DNA of 64,000 nt from Heliopora coerulea (GCA_030142905.1 JASJOG010000154.1:558001-622000), one strand, 5' to 3'. Shown: positions 22,861-33,805, counted from the stretch's first letter. The notes: a model not told the origin generated them from the sequence alone. Program-made: numbers and translations.

Positions 22861-23449
22861 TCCACTTAGACCTATACTTTCACGAACGAAGAATGTCAGC
22901 TGATTGTTGACTTAGCGAAAGCCAGTGGTCTTACACAAAGTACTACAATCAGGATTAAAAAAAAAAGTGAAGTCACTTACCAAGACAAAAAATACTGGAG
23001 CTGTTTTATCGAAAAGATGTCAATTCTGATGGATTGTTGGACCAATATGAGATAAGAATAACTGTGGTGATTTTCAGACAACACAGGCATGAAGTTCCAG
23101 AAGGAGAGTAACGCATCAATACGAAACTAATAGTTTAATGGTAGTGTTCAGATTATACCATATTCATTGTAGCGAGTAGCGCAAAAATAAAACCTGAAGA
23201 AATCAATCTTAAACAACCTCGTTTTGAGTTTTCGAAAATCCCATGCAATGACTTAATATTGATCAATATTTCATAAAACAATCTGATGGATTAATTTCAC
23301 TTCCGATAAAATGATAGATGGTTAGGACTGGCATGATATACTATAGTCCTATTTATACTGTAAAAACCAACTCGAATTCACTTTAGATTAGCTCCAACCC
23401 GGATTATACATTACTTATTCATCAGCCTTCTCGAATGAATCAGCTATCT
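22861..23449. other. Non-coding stretch
   Basis: No gene or repeat recognised. Confidence 0.35.
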
Positions 23450-23455
23450 TCTAAG

Positions 23456-23786
23456 GGGCTGATTACATGAGAAAATTTCAATCCAGCAGACTGGGTTGAA
23501 AAAAGTCCCGATTCCATGGGAAAATTTCAGCCCGGGCTGAAACTAAAATCGGAAGTTAACCCAGGCAGTAAGTTGTCGATAGCCTTTGTTGTTTTGGCAA
23601 TTTGCATCTTCCCACGTCTGTCTATCATCTTATGAGCCCGAGCTGAACTTTTTTCGTGCGATTACATGGGATTTTTCAGCCAGGTCTGAAACTTTCTTCA
23701 TGTAATCGCGAGCTCCATTTTTTAAGTATTTTATCAGAAGCCGGGCTAGAATTTCAGCTTTGCTGAAAATCTCCATGTAATCAGCC
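23456..23786. mobile_element. 331-bp MITE with target duplication
   Basis: The left end gggctgattacatgagaaa and the right end (complement) ggctgattacatggagattt form inverted termini. They are flanked by the identical hexamer tctaag at 23450-23455 and 23787-23792, taken as the target-site duplication. Internal words gattacatggga and catgtaatcgc repeat the end motif in both directions, and cagcccgggctg is a 12-bp palindrome. No coding capacity. The parent transposase family is unknown. Confidence 0.82.
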
Positions 23787-23792
23787 TCTAAG

Positions 23793-24339
23793 CCTGTATC
23801 ACAGATTCATTCAGATTTGAAACAGCCTGCCTAGTCAACCATAATCTTCTCTTCCCTTGTTACTGAAGGCTTCTCCATTTTACGATTATCCTGGATAGCA
23901 ATAAATCATGCGGTACAAATTTAAAATGCTCTACAATATTTGGTATCATCCCATATACATCCATCAATGCAATAGTTACTGTATAAAAATACAAGACCTA
24001 GTGGTCAAAGTGGTGGTTATGCTAAGCATCACTGGAAATTGCACCAAAACAATGTTATGGATATGTTTTGGTAAACATCTAAATAGTGTATAGTTTTACA
24101 TTAGCACAGCATGACCTGTTGCTATTCGTATAATTTCAATGGATAATATACCCCTTTTGACTAAACCTTGAATTCTTCGTTACTGTAGCGGTTGTACGCG
24201 ATCTGGTCAAGAGTAGGCAAGCAGCGGTCGTGTTGCAACGCGTGGGAGGGATTGCTAAACTTTTCGTGATTGGTTGAGGAGGATCGCAAAAACAAAAAAC
24301 TCGAGAAACACTTCACACGAAGATTTTGCTTCAAGCTGT
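23793..24339. other. Non-coding stretch
   Basis: Nothing recognised between the MITE and the TGTCTG array. Confidence 0.35.
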
Positions 24340-25275
24340 GTCTTAGTCTTGCTGTGTCTTAGTCTTGTTGTCCATGTCTTCATTTTTCTGCGTCCGTGCG
24401 TCTGTGTGTCTATGGGTCTTTCTATCAGTAAGTCTATGCATCTGTGTGACTGTCATTCTGGGTATGTGAATCTGTATCTCGGTGTTTCATTCTGTGCATA
24501 TGTGCACCTCTGTGTCAATGTATCTGTATGTCTGCGCATATGTGGTTGTGTCTGGTTGATTGTTTAACTGTCTCTGTGTCATTGTGTCTGTATGTTTTTG
24601 TGTCTGTGTATCTTTTTGTCTGGATGTCTGTGTGTTGTAGTGTTCTATGTCTGTGTTATTGTGTCAATGTGTCTGTATGTTCTGTGTCTTTGTGTCTCCA
24701 TCTTTTTGGATGTTTCTCTGTGTCTGTATCTCTGTCTTTCTGAGCATCTTAGTCTGTCTGTTTGTCTTGATGTCTATTAGTCTGTGTGCCTGTGCATCTG
24801 TGTCTTTGTGTATGCCCGTGTCTGTGTGTATGTACGGCTGCTTGTGTGTTCTTCTCTTTGTCTGCGTCTGTGTCTGTTTCTGTGTTTTATTCTGTCTTTG
24901 TCTCTCTGCATCCATGCCTTAATGACTGTGTCTGTGTGTCTGGGTGTTATTCTGTCTGAATTACTTTGTGTTATTGTACTTGCGTTATTGTGTTCTTGCA
25001 TCAGTGTCCGTGCATTACGTATGTCTGAGTGTTTATATATCTGTGTGTATGGGTGTATTTGTTTTTAGTGTCAATGTGTCTGTGTGTCTGTGCGTCTGAT
25101 CGTCTGTGCATCTCTGTCTTTGTGTCTGTGTGTTATTTTTTCAGTGTCTTTGTGCCTGTGTGAATGTGTGTCGGTATGTTTGTTTCTATCTGTGTCGGTA
25201 TTTGTGTCTGTGTGTCTGTGTCAGTACGTCTTTGTCTTATCGAGTCTGTGTGTCTGTGTGTTATTCTGCCTGTTT
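24340..25275. repeat. (TGTCTG)-type minisatellite, about 940 bp
   Basis: Degenerate array of tctgtgtgtctgtg words, the reverse complement of the CAGACA arrays at 12556-16855. Long Cys/Val/Leu/Ser-rich frames exist on the plus strand only because the repeat lacks stops. They are not genes. Confidence 0.9.
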
Positions 25276-25299
25276 GAGAAAATTTAGGTGAGAAAGAGC

Positions 25300-25990
25300 C
25301 AGGCACAAGCTAGTCTCCACTCATGGAGTGATGCCCGGCCAGGAGGCCCCCTAAACCCAGCAACCTCCACCCAAAGTCATCAGAAGACACAGGTTGCACT
25401 TGCATTTCCTAATTACCTTAAAAATCCTCTCACTTCCTATTTAGATTTGAAATTCAGTTTTTTTTCACCCATTAAGTTTTAGCGCCTGTTCTCTTGCCCA
25501 TATTTTGAAGCCTTGTCACAAAGCCCCAGTTGTACTAGGCTCGGCCACAGGCCTTCAAAACCATCTCACTACCTATTTCTTTAGATTTTTTCCATTTAGT
25601 TAAGTTTTAGCACCTGCTCTCTTGCCCATCATTTTAATCTGGCTCACAAAGCAACAGTTGCAGCTGCCCATCTTACATGGCTTACAAATAATCTCACTAA
25701 TCATTTATATTAATTTTTTTTTAAAGCTCAAAACAGCTTTTCTAGCAATTTGCTCAGATGTCAAGAAGAGGAGAGAGAGGGATATGGTACGCCAGAGCCC
25801 GCCACGAGCTATTTTCCTTTGAGGGACCAATGCCTGGCCAGGAAGCCCCTAAACCCTACCACCTCAACCCACAGTCATCACAAAGCAGAAGTTGCACTTC
25901 CACTTCCTACAGGGCATAATCATCATGGCACTTAACTTTCCTTAGATTTTTACAATGTCATGCAGCAGAGGCACAAGTTTTTTCATCTCC
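25300..25990 (+). repeat. Diverged direct repeats of unknown origin
   Basis: Block one near 25318 (gatgcccggccaggaggccc, then ggttgcacttgcatttcc) recurs near 25826 (aatgcctggccaggaagccc, then agttgcacttccacttcc), about 505 bp apart. Between them, ttttagcgcctgttctcttg at 25467 recurs as ttttagcacctgctctcttg at 25605, about 138 bp apart. No coding function is seen. Confidence 0.6.
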
Positions 25991-26225
25991 TGCTTGTCCC
26001 ACTTTTAAATCTAGCTTTTACATTCTTTCAGTGCATTCAAGTTGGAAGAGGAAAGTCAAGCTTTGCACTTGTCTCCTTGCTTTGACTGTGCTGCAGAGTC
26101 AAGCACGGCAGTGGCAAAACCAGTGCACAGCAGTCATGTGGGGCCGATCAAGGGGGACTGGATCGCCCGTAGCCTTAATAATTACGCCACCGCGTGCAGG
26201 GTGCGTAGAGAGGAAGTTTCCGGTG

Positions 26226-26286
26226 GCATTTGATTGGACTTTCTAGTAAATATCTGAGCAAAGTAATAGAAAGACCAATCAAATGT
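26226..26286. repeat. 19-bp near-perfect inverted repeat
   Basis: catttgattggactttcta and tagaaagaccaatcaaatg, separated by about 23 bases, one mismatch. Flanking DNA shows no element ends. The stretch 25991-26460 holds no gene. Confidence 0.6.
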
Positions 26287-26460
26287 CAGCAGTGCGTGGG
26301 TGTCCCGAACCACTTGGCTGCTTTGCATAGGAGTCATTTGCGGAATGATCTTCGACAAGTTAGGAACGAGGAGCGCTAACGATAAAACTCAAACGCGTTT
26401 TCATTTGCACTCGAATATTCATCGAAGCATTGAAAACAGACGTACCCTGGCCGTTAGTAG

Positions 26461-26647
26461 TGTTTTATATATTTAAAAGCACGTGTACAATCATGCGATC
26501 ACGTGTAGTGGAATTTCACTTTGTTTACCGTTGACTGTTGAACAAGGTGCGAAGTAGAGTTCTGAGTATAGACCGCAAGGTTGAGTCTTATCGAGTTGAA
26601 TCATTAAATATTCAGAAATTACCCGGAGTTACATCTAAAATATTACA
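26461..26647 (+). repeat. BEL 5' LTR
   Basis: Starts tgttttatat and ends ctaaaatattaca (TG...CA). It shares with the right LTR the blocks gaagtagagttctgagt, agaccgcaaggtt and the 3' part from gagttgaatcattaaatat to catctaaaatatta. Confidence 0.88.
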
Positions 26648-26664
26648 TGGTCCTTCGAGCCGGA
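26648..26664 (+). promoter_or_regulatory. Primer-binding site matching tRNA-Tyr
   Basis: tggtccttcgagccgga directly follows the LTR. Its complement equals the 3' end of animal cytoplasmic tRNA-Tyr including CCA (tccggctcgaaggacca), from memory of that tRNA, giving a 17-base match. It would prime minus-strand DNA synthesis. Confidence 0.75.
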
Positions 26665-26684
26665 TAAAGAAAAGCGGAGAAAAA

Positions 26685-27933
26685 ATGTCCTTGGATAAAA
26701 CCAAGAGAATTCGAAGCGGAAACAGATCCTTCGTTACGAACATAATGCAAAATGCTCATGATGCCATCGATAAGTTCGGTGGAACACAGACGGAAAGAGA
26801 TCAATTGAAAGGCTACAAAATCACACTGGAAGAGAAGAAAAGAGCCTTAGAAACACTTGATCAAACCATACTGGAGAGTATCGACGACGAAGAAAAAATC
26901 GACGAAGAAGTACTTAATACGAGTGAATTTGGTGAGACAATTAATCGAGTCATTGCGAAGATCAACAATGTGTTGAGAATAACCGAAAACCATGACGTGA
27001 GCCATTCACAAGAAGCTAATTCAAATAGCGTTAATATTGCAACGCAGCTACCCTCTCAACAGAAGATTAGAGCGAAACTTCCGAAATTATCCCTAAAAAG
27101 ATTCTCTGGTAAACCTACAGAGTGGCAATCGTTTTGGAACAGCTATACTACGGCGGTGCATGGTAACGAAAATCTGTCAAAAGTTGATAAATTCGATTAT
27201 CTGAAAAACCTTTTGGAAGGTCACGCAGCAACAGCAATTTGCAGGATTTGCACTAACGGACGAAAACTACGAAGCAGCTGTTCAACTTTTAGAAGATAGG
27301 TTTGCGAACCCTCAGATGATTATTTCAAGTCATATGGACGCCCTACTAAAACTGGACGTTGTCTCAGACATTCTCGATATTGGAAAAATTCACCGTCTGT
27401 ACGATACCATCGACAGTCACATTAGAAACCTCCAGAATTTAAAGGTTTCTTCCGAAACATATGGGACACTCTTGGTTCCGTTAGTCCTCGCAAAGATCCC
27501 GGAAGAGATGAGGTTATTAATTAGTCGTAAAGTCGGTAAAGATGACTGGGAAATGGAAAAACTACTTAAAAAGTTTAAAGCTGAGTTGGAAGCAAGAAAG
27601 CGATGCACCTTGATGAGTGCTTCTTCTTCTACCAGTTGCAAAAGAGACGGTGGTAAGAAGAGGGGAGATCCTCCCATTACTTTGTCATCTCTAATCTCAG
27701 GAAATAAAAACATATCCGTGCAAGTATGCTCATTCTGTGACCAACACCATTTGTCAGCCAAGTGCAACATTGTTACTGATATAGCAGCTCGCCGATGGGT
27801 ACTACGGAAAAAGGGAAAGTGTTTCGGATACTTAAGATCAGGACACATCGCCAGTGATTGCCCGACCAAGTCAAAGTGCCCAAAATGTGGATATCGCCAT
27901 CATGTCGCCCTTTGTGAAGGAGTCAAAAAGTAA
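26685..27933 (+). pseudogene. BEL gag with three zinc knuckles
   Basis: Start chosen at ATG 26685 (MSLDKTKRI), just after the primer-binding site. It comprises a coiled N-terminal region, then LPKLSLKRFSGKPTEWQSF (the DUF1759-type gag block), then Cys/His motifs CSFCDQHHLSAKC, CFGYLRSGHIASDC and CPKCGYRHHVALC. A frameshift lies near 27240 inside AAIAGFAL-type sequence, and a TAA at 27931-27933 separates gag from the protease in the same frame. BEL elements normally encode one continuous polyprotein, so both are lesions, although leaky termination cannot be excluded for the TAA. Confidence 0.82.
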
Positions 27934-28233
27934 GAGGACCAAAAACCAGTTGGCCAAGGCGATGAAAACAAAACTTCTGAGTCCTCAAGAAATGAAGCAT
28001 CTGCAACGTTGTGTATCAATAGCAGCACTTCTTTGTTATTGCAGACAGTGAGAGGCATTGTTGGTAAACCTGACGATCCTGGAAGGAAAGTACAAGCACG
28101 TATCGTTTTCGACTCATGCAGCCAAAGATCTTATATTTCCAAACGGCTCCAAGATGCTTTGAAACTGCCAGCAGTTACCTCGGACAATCTCTTGGTGAAA
28201 ACATTCGCAAATGAATCTCCTAGATTCGTGTGA
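27934..28233 (+). pseudogene. BEL aspartic protease region with altered active site
   Basis: In the same frame as gag after the TAA. The conserved block reads VQARIVFDSCSQRSYISKR; the family has D-S-G-S-Q-R-S-Y, so the active-site Gly is Cys (one base change). The frame ends at TGA 28231-28233 next to a 13-bp motif, tcgtgtgatatg, present three times (28225-28262), which appears to be a local expansion that broke the frame. Coding similarity resumes at 28260 (ISITAMDGLKLYINAYSVP) up to the RT. Confidence 0.75.
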
Positions 28234-28259
28234 TATGGTCGTGTGATATGTCGTGTGAT

Positions 28260-29834
28260 ATGATCCAGATCTCAATTACAGCTATGGATGGTCTGAAACT
28301 TTATATCAACGCCTATAGTGTTCCTACGATTTGCAGCCCTTTTAGCAATTAAGCGATCAATATCGCAATTGAGAAATATCCATATTTAGAAGGTTTAACA
28401 TTGGCTGAAGAAGTTGTTTCATCCAAAGATGCTGAAGTAGATGTCCTTATAGGCGCAGATTGTTATTGGAACTTTGTCACAAATGTCTCCAGACGGGGAG
28501 CACAGCTTGGTCCAGTGGTTCTCCTGGCAAAGCTAGGATGGGTGTTTTCCGGACCTGTGAATAACGACTGCCATGATGAACCGAACTGCACAACTAACCT
28601 AAATGCCACTCACGTTCTACGGGTTGATGCCACTCCTATTCAACGAGAACCTGATCCACATGTGAGAGAACAACTTAAGACATTTTGGGACCTAGAGACA
28701 TTAGGTATTTGTGATGAAGAGAAGTCCGTTTACGATGACTTTGTTGAAGAGATCCAATTCAATAGCGAAAGATATGAAGCCCACCTGCCATTCAAGAAAC
28801 ATCACCCAGTGATTCCAGAGAACCACACAGGAAGTGTGAAGAGATTAGTACCCTTGTTGCGTCACCTTCAGAACCAGCCAACCCTGCTCAGAGAATATGA
28901 CAAGATCATTCGTGATCAACTCGACAACGGAATCATCGAGCGAATCCCTCCTGAAACGGAAGTGAAAGTTGGAAATGTGCACTATTTGCCTCACAGAGAA
29001 GTTGTACGAATAGACAAAGACACTACTAAAGTAAGAATGGTGTACGATGCATCAGCTCGAAGTGAAGGACCGAGCTTGAACGATTGTTTATATGCCGGTC
29101 CACCTCTTACTCCCCTGATTTTTGACATTTTGGTTCGTTTCCGTGCACATCAAGTTGCAATCACAGCCGAGATAGGAAAGGCATTCCTGAATATCTCAGT
29201 CGACTCGGAGCATCGAGATTTTCTTCGATTTCTATGGGTTGATGACCTATTCAGCAAGACACCAGAAACTTTGCCGCTGAGATTCACACGACTCATCTTT
29301 GGTGTCACCTTAAGCCCATTTATCCTTAATGCTACCCTTCGTTATCACGCAAACCGTTGTCTTATTGAAGATCCCGAATTCGTTCAAGAGTTGTTGAGAT
29401 CCCTCTATGTAGATGACTGCGCATCAGGATGCGAAAATGTAACAATAGCCGTAGAATTATCGAGAAAGATCAAACACCGATTGGCTTCAGGTGGTTTCAA
29501 CATGCGAAAATGGCTGAGCAATTCCAAAGACCTAATGAAGCAGCTTTTGACCGACCCAGAGTTCGTTGAATCGCCACAGACACAATTGGCGACTGTGCAA
29601 GAAGATCAAGGCTATTCACAAACCACCCTTGGTTATAAGTTTGACTCCTGCCCACGAATACTTGGTCAAGCCTGGGATATTGACAACGACAAGATTGGGA
29701 TAGAACTCTACAAGACGATAGCCGAGGTTGATCACAACGTGACTACTAAAAGAATGGTGTTAAGTTCAGCTGCAAAGTTCTACGATCTCGTCTGTAATTC
29801 TCCAATTGAAACTCCTCTTCCAAGAACTTTGTAA
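28260..29834 (+). pseudogene. BEL reverse transcriptase
   Basis: Long frame open from 28353 after an in-frame TAA at 28350. The protease-RT linker has DVLIGADCYW. RT blocks: HREVVRIDKDTTKVRMVYD, SLNDCLYAGPPLTP, motif A TAEIGKAFLNI, RFTRLIFGVTLSPFIL and motif C SLYVDDCASG. The catalytic Asp of motif A is Glu here. The frame runs into the RNase H frame with a shift near 29806. Confidence 0.85.
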
Positions 29835-30363
29835 CAATAAAGTAGCGTGGGATGATGAGCTGAATGAAAGCCTCTACGCCAGGTGGAAATCGATCTTATC
29901 AAGCTTGAGAGAAGCCGGAGTGATCTGGATTGACCGGTGCTACTTCCACCCTTCCCCAAAACAGAGAATTAAATCCATACAGCTACACGCATTCGCAGAT
30001 GCCTGTGAAACGTCATACGGAGCCTGCGTTTACTTACGTTATGGATACGAAACCAGTGTTCAATGCAACTTAGTTGCCTCGAAGACCCGAGTGGCACCCA
30101 AGAACAAGCAGACCATACCCCGGTTAGAACTATTGTCATGTCTAGTTGCAGCTCGACTTACTGAGAACATAAAGAAAGTTTTGGAAGAAATCATTAAAAT
30201 TGATGCCAGAATGTATTGGTCTGATTACACTGTTGCCCTTTATTGGATCAAAAATGTGAACAAAGAATACAAGCAATTCGTAGAGAACCGAGTACAGGAA
30301 ATGACGAAAAGGTACGCGCAGCTGAGATTCGCTATCACAACAAAGCAGGAAATCTTGCAGTGA
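29806..30363 (+). pseudogene. BEL Pao-peptidase/RNase H region
   Basis: Contains LHAFADACETSYGACVYLR (first RNase H Asp), PRLELLSCLVAARLT (Glu) and MYWSDYTVALYWIKN (Asp; the family has WSDS), ending shortly after ENRVQEMTKR. It then joins abruptly, in another frame, to RRPLKKLYPVKLKS (about 30365-30410), the sequence normally found at the extreme C terminus of the integrase. The whole integrase catalytic core is therefore deleted. Confidence 0.82.
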
Positions 30364-30510
30364 CAAGACGACCGTTGAAGAAGCTCTATCCAGTAAAATT
30401 GAAGTCAAACCAACCCAACCAATCTGATTTTCCAATTAAATTTGTCCAACACGCTAAAATAGAGAACTTCTAAGAATTTACATTTAAGGTTGATAGACGT
30501 CCGTCCATCC

Positions 30511-30520
30511 AGGGGGGAGT
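30511..30520 (+). promoter_or_regulatory. Polypurine tract
   Basis: aggggggagt immediately precedes the right LTR, as expected for plus-strand priming. Confidence 0.75.
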
Positions 30521-30521
30521 T

Positions 30522-30716
30522 TGTTGTATTATATTAAGAAGCACGTGGACAATCACGAGGTTACGTGTAGTGCAAACTAACTTTGTTTATGGTTGACAGT
30601 TGATTGTTGAACAAGGCGCGAAGTAGAGTTCTGAGTGTAGACCGCAAGGTTAAGTCTTGTCGAGTTGAATCATTAAATATTCAGAAATTACCCGGAGTTA
30701 CATCTAAAATATTATA
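30522..30716 (+). repeat. BEL 3' LTR
   Basis: Starts tgttgtattatatt and ends ctaaaatattata. It is slightly longer than the left LTR because of an inserted ttgacagt-like segment near 30594. The terminal CA is TA. Confidence 0.88.
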
Positions 30717-30964
30717 ACTAGCGAAAGGATCAGTCGTTGGTTCGAAAAGGTTCTCTGAACGAAAACTCCCCAAAAATTATCATTTCTATACACCAGCTAG
30801 GCCAAGTCAATTACATATTGCTAAATTCCGTTCTGCACGCCTGAAAAATTCCCCTCTACTTCACGCCAGCGGCGCTCGAGTTCACCTTTTCAAGGTTGTA
30901 GTCAACATTTATACATATGTATATATATGAAGAGAGGATTTGAGACGATCATATTTTTATATAC

Positions 30965-31050
30965 GAAATATATGTCTCAGTAGCTCAGAGGTCATGGTAC
31001 CTATTTTTAGATTCGGAGACCTTGGGTTCCCACGCATTGCAGTTTTGAAG
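30965..31050 (+). repeat. Possible tRNA-derived SINE head
   Basis: gtctcagtagctcagaggt resembles a Pol III A box, and gaccttgggttcccacgc 40 bases later resembles a B box. The B box is imperfect and no tail was found, so this is a weak call. Confidence 0.25.
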
Positions 31051-31285
31051 ATAGCTGCGTAACGTAGGCGTTTCCAACACCTATGATTCATGCTTTCAAA
31101 AAATAGTACCTCACTTACCGCGATTTTCGATGAGCAACCACCCAACTGTGGGAAATTCTCGTCCTTTCCGATTGACAAGGCGATTCACTCGGCAAAACAA
31201 ACTTTCAACGTCACCAAACAACGAGGTGTGGTCGCTAAGTGCTTACGAAAATTACGTCACAAAGAACTTAGGTCATTAGCGACAG

Positions 31286-31349
31286 CCAATCAGACGTGCA
31301 AAACTGCTTTATAAAATCGCCGCGTCAGTTCTCTAACCACCACTGACGC
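31286..31349 (+). promoter_or_regulatory. Compact CCAAT/TATA core promoter with 5' leader hairpin
   Basis: A ccaat box at 31286-31290, tataaaa at 31310-31316, and an initiator-like tcagttc at 31325 lie 48-78 bases before ATG 31364. The leader contains an 8-bp inverted pair, gcgtcagt (31322-31329) and actgacgc (31342-31349), around the expected start site. Spacing is that of a tight Pol II promoter driving the next gene. Confidence 0.6.
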
Positions 31350-31363
31350 AATTTTTCCCCAGA

Positions 31364-31508
31364 ATGAACGAAACCACGACATACTTGGATAAGATCTTCA
31401 AGTCCATTAAAAGAAACGCTAAAACGCTGCAAGGCAACGGCAAAGTTATTCAAGGCCTCCTCAACGCCGCACAAAAATTTTACCTGTTTCTGTTCGAACG
31501 CAAAAACG
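31364..31508 (+). pseudogene. SET-domain gene, exon 1
   Basis: ATG at 31364, 48 bases after the TATA box, with no intervening ATG. It encodes a short amphipathic, basic N terminus (MNETTTYLDKIFKSIKRN, then VIQGLLNAAQKFYLFLFER). Donor aacg|gtaag after 31508, phase 1; reading on gives a stop after two codons, which supports splicing. The 94-bp intron ends at cgtttaag (31602), and the next exon's first bases complete Gly. No domain recognised in this exon alone. Confidence 0.6.
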
Positions 31509-31602
31509 GTAAGAATTGAAAAGTTTAGGGCAGCGCATTGTTAACAATATATTACGTGGTCTGTCATGTCAACTCACCTCGTCCCTCACCTTCTCGTTTA
31601 AG

Positions 31603-32479
31603 GTTTCTTCGGCAGTAAGGGCATAGACAAGAGCCTCGCAAACGCTCCAAGAGTATTTGACGCAAGCCGTGGCGTGTCATCACCGAGCAGTAGCGGCGAA
31701 ACAAGACAATCGGGAAAAGGATTGGGTAAAGGGAGCCCTGGCTACTTTCGAAAACCCCAAGTAACAAAACGGCAACAAAAGAATCGATCGAAAAAAGAGT
31801 TTACCCAGCGAAAATGAAAGACCGACCCGCCTGCATCTTCCAGTCAACCACCGAAAAAGATAGCACCCAAAGGGGCAAAGGAAACGGACGACGGAGAAGA
31901 GAGCAGTACGTCAGAGTCGGCGAGCGTCAGCAGTACACAAGGCAGGGGACAAAAGAGAAGTACACCAGGGACGACGAGTGACGAACCACCGAAACAGCGC
32001 GAGCCCAAAAAACCGTTGCTGTTGCAGAATGGTCGGCCAGCAAACCAAAAGCGCGTAGCCATGATAAAAGAGATGTGCAAGGCGTCGAAAGATTCCCCAC
32101 CGAACGGCCATGAATTAGAAATGTTTTAGAGTACGATGGACTTTTGGCAAACCTTGGACAACCGTCTGGTTGATGCACTGGCGTTGATTTGGAAGGACTG
32201 CGTTTCAATCGCGGAAAATCCTGCAGGACGACCATTCCTCGAACAACTGGTAAGTCTGTCCCGCGCTTCCAACGGCATCACCAACTGCATGCAGCATTTC
32301 ATCGGCTCCATGGTGAAGATGGCCGTGAAAAAGAACAACCAAGCGAATCTTCAAGCATTTCTGGAGAAAATGGAAGAAGAAATCAAAGATCTCCAGTACC
32401 AACAATATCTGGAAGCCCTTCAGACCTACACTTGCCTCAAGTGTTCGAGGGTCACAGACTTCGACCAAGGCTACAAAAG
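31603..32479 (+). pseudogene. SET-domain gene, exon 2
   Basis: Continues the exon 1 frame for 174 codons, a Lys/Ser/Pro-rich, probably disordered segment (SPSSSGETRQSGKG, TSDEPPKQREPKKP), to TAG at 32127-32129. The same frame reopens after the stop, with ATG seven bases on (32136), and encodes MDFWQTLDNRLVDALALI, a helical region (EKMEEEIKDLQYQQYLEAL) and a Cys pair (TCLKCSRV). Donor acaaaag|gtacat after 32479 leaves phase 2. Either the TAG is a lesion in one protein or exon 2 carries two proteins linked by stop-restart. No database family was recognised for this part. Confidence 0.55.
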
Positions 32480-33360
32480 GTACATAATGATATGCAACTA
32501 AAATAAGGTTAAAAAATCTCATAAGTTATTTAAGGGAACCTTTCACATCCACAGGACACGTTTTACGACTCACGAGACGATCTTTTACCCTCATTCCCAG
32601 TCAATATTTTATAACGTTTTTAACCTTATTCCATTTTCATTTTGTTTTGAGTAATGTTTTTCAAAGATTTCAATAATCACGTCCGATTGTGACGATCGCG
32701 CGAAAATTGCCCAAACTAGCAAGCATGCTACTAGGCAATATTCTCGCATCTCGAAAGACTTGACCACATTGGCTGTCACAAGAGGGGGTCCGGGGTGGGT
32801 TAGATAACAATTCATAAATAGATTGAGACAACTGCCACGCTTACCATTAGCATTTAAATGCTCTAGTTCAATTTCTAATCCCGAAATTGTTTCGTGGAGA
32901 CAAGACATTCAGACAGAATCTTTCTACTGCACACAAAGATGCATTTGATCGTTTCGTTATTCCTGATTTTCTTCCGCACTTTTTCCAACTGATTTGGAAA
33001 ATTACTTCCAAGTACCTTTTGCCCGCGTTCGTTTCTTGGAAATTTTGCGTCCGTCAATATTTTATTGAAAAACATTCAACTTACCAAGAACTAGTTTTAA
33101 TCCCCGAAGCCATTTCGTGACCAAATATGTGCGCACGTACATCTGATTGCAAGAAGGTTTTCCCAAAATTAAGACAGAAAAATGCGTCAGTACATCAAAA
33201 AGTTTGAAACGAAACTGTTAGTGTAAAATAAACCGAAAAGTGCTACCCCGTAACTCCAATAGAGTTTCGCGTACAATTTGTTCCAATATGTCGTGCTTTT
33301 CCATTTGTGAAATTGAAATATCTCATAGTAATCTTGTGAGGTCAACGTTTTTTCAATCGG

Positions 33361-33396
33361 TTATATATATATATATACATATATATATTATTTATT
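33361..33396. repeat. (TA)n microsatellite
   Basis: Mostly alternating TA over about 30 bases. Confidence 0.9.
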
Positions 33397-33770
33397 TTAC
33401 AACAAAATGCCGTCGCTACTCAGAGTTTCACGCGTTACGCGATCATCAGGCAACTGACAGATTCTGTTCAACTATTCTTATTTACATGGATTGTGACGTT
33501 AATTAATAAGGTGTTTCGATACATGGCGACACCTTGAGAAAAGTTCGGTTCGTCTGTATAATAAGTTATTATGTTTTCCTTTCGTCAATAGGAGCTTTTC
33601 TTCAAGGCACAAATTGCATCGCTTTGATCCCGTCTTATATGCTGCGACTTGTTTGAATCAAACTTGTTTCCATGTCCTTCTCCAAATAATATATTACGCT
33701 CTACGCATAGTATTGAGCGCTCTTAAACCTTACGCCTTCTGTGTGACATTTATGTTGCATACCCTTCTTG

Positions 33771-33805
<35 letters not shown>

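Larger units (their letters stand above)
26461..30716 (+). mobile_element. BEL/Pao LTR retrotransposon, internally deleted
   Basis: Both LTRs, a primer-binding site, a polypurine tract and gag-pro-RT-RNase H are present in the BEL/Pao order. Length is about 4.26 kb; autonomous BEL elements are usually longer because they carry an integrase of several hundred residues, which is nearly absent here. LTRs differ at roughly a tenth of positions plus a short indel, so insertion is not recent. Flanking pentamers are agtag (left) and actag (right), only an imperfect target duplication. Confidence 0.9.

Noticed and set aside
24340..25275. Several plus-strand Cys/Val/Leu-rich frames of 60-100 codons
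   Set aside because: They are translations of the TGTCTG minisatellite, occur in all three frames and lack any gene context.
25300..26246. Small plus-strand frames between the minisatellite and the BEL element
   Set aside because: Short, overlapping, no motif; the region is made of diverged direct repeats.
30965..31050. A functional tRNA gene
   Set aside because: No cloverleaf could be drawn and the B-box match is poor; at most a SINE remnant.
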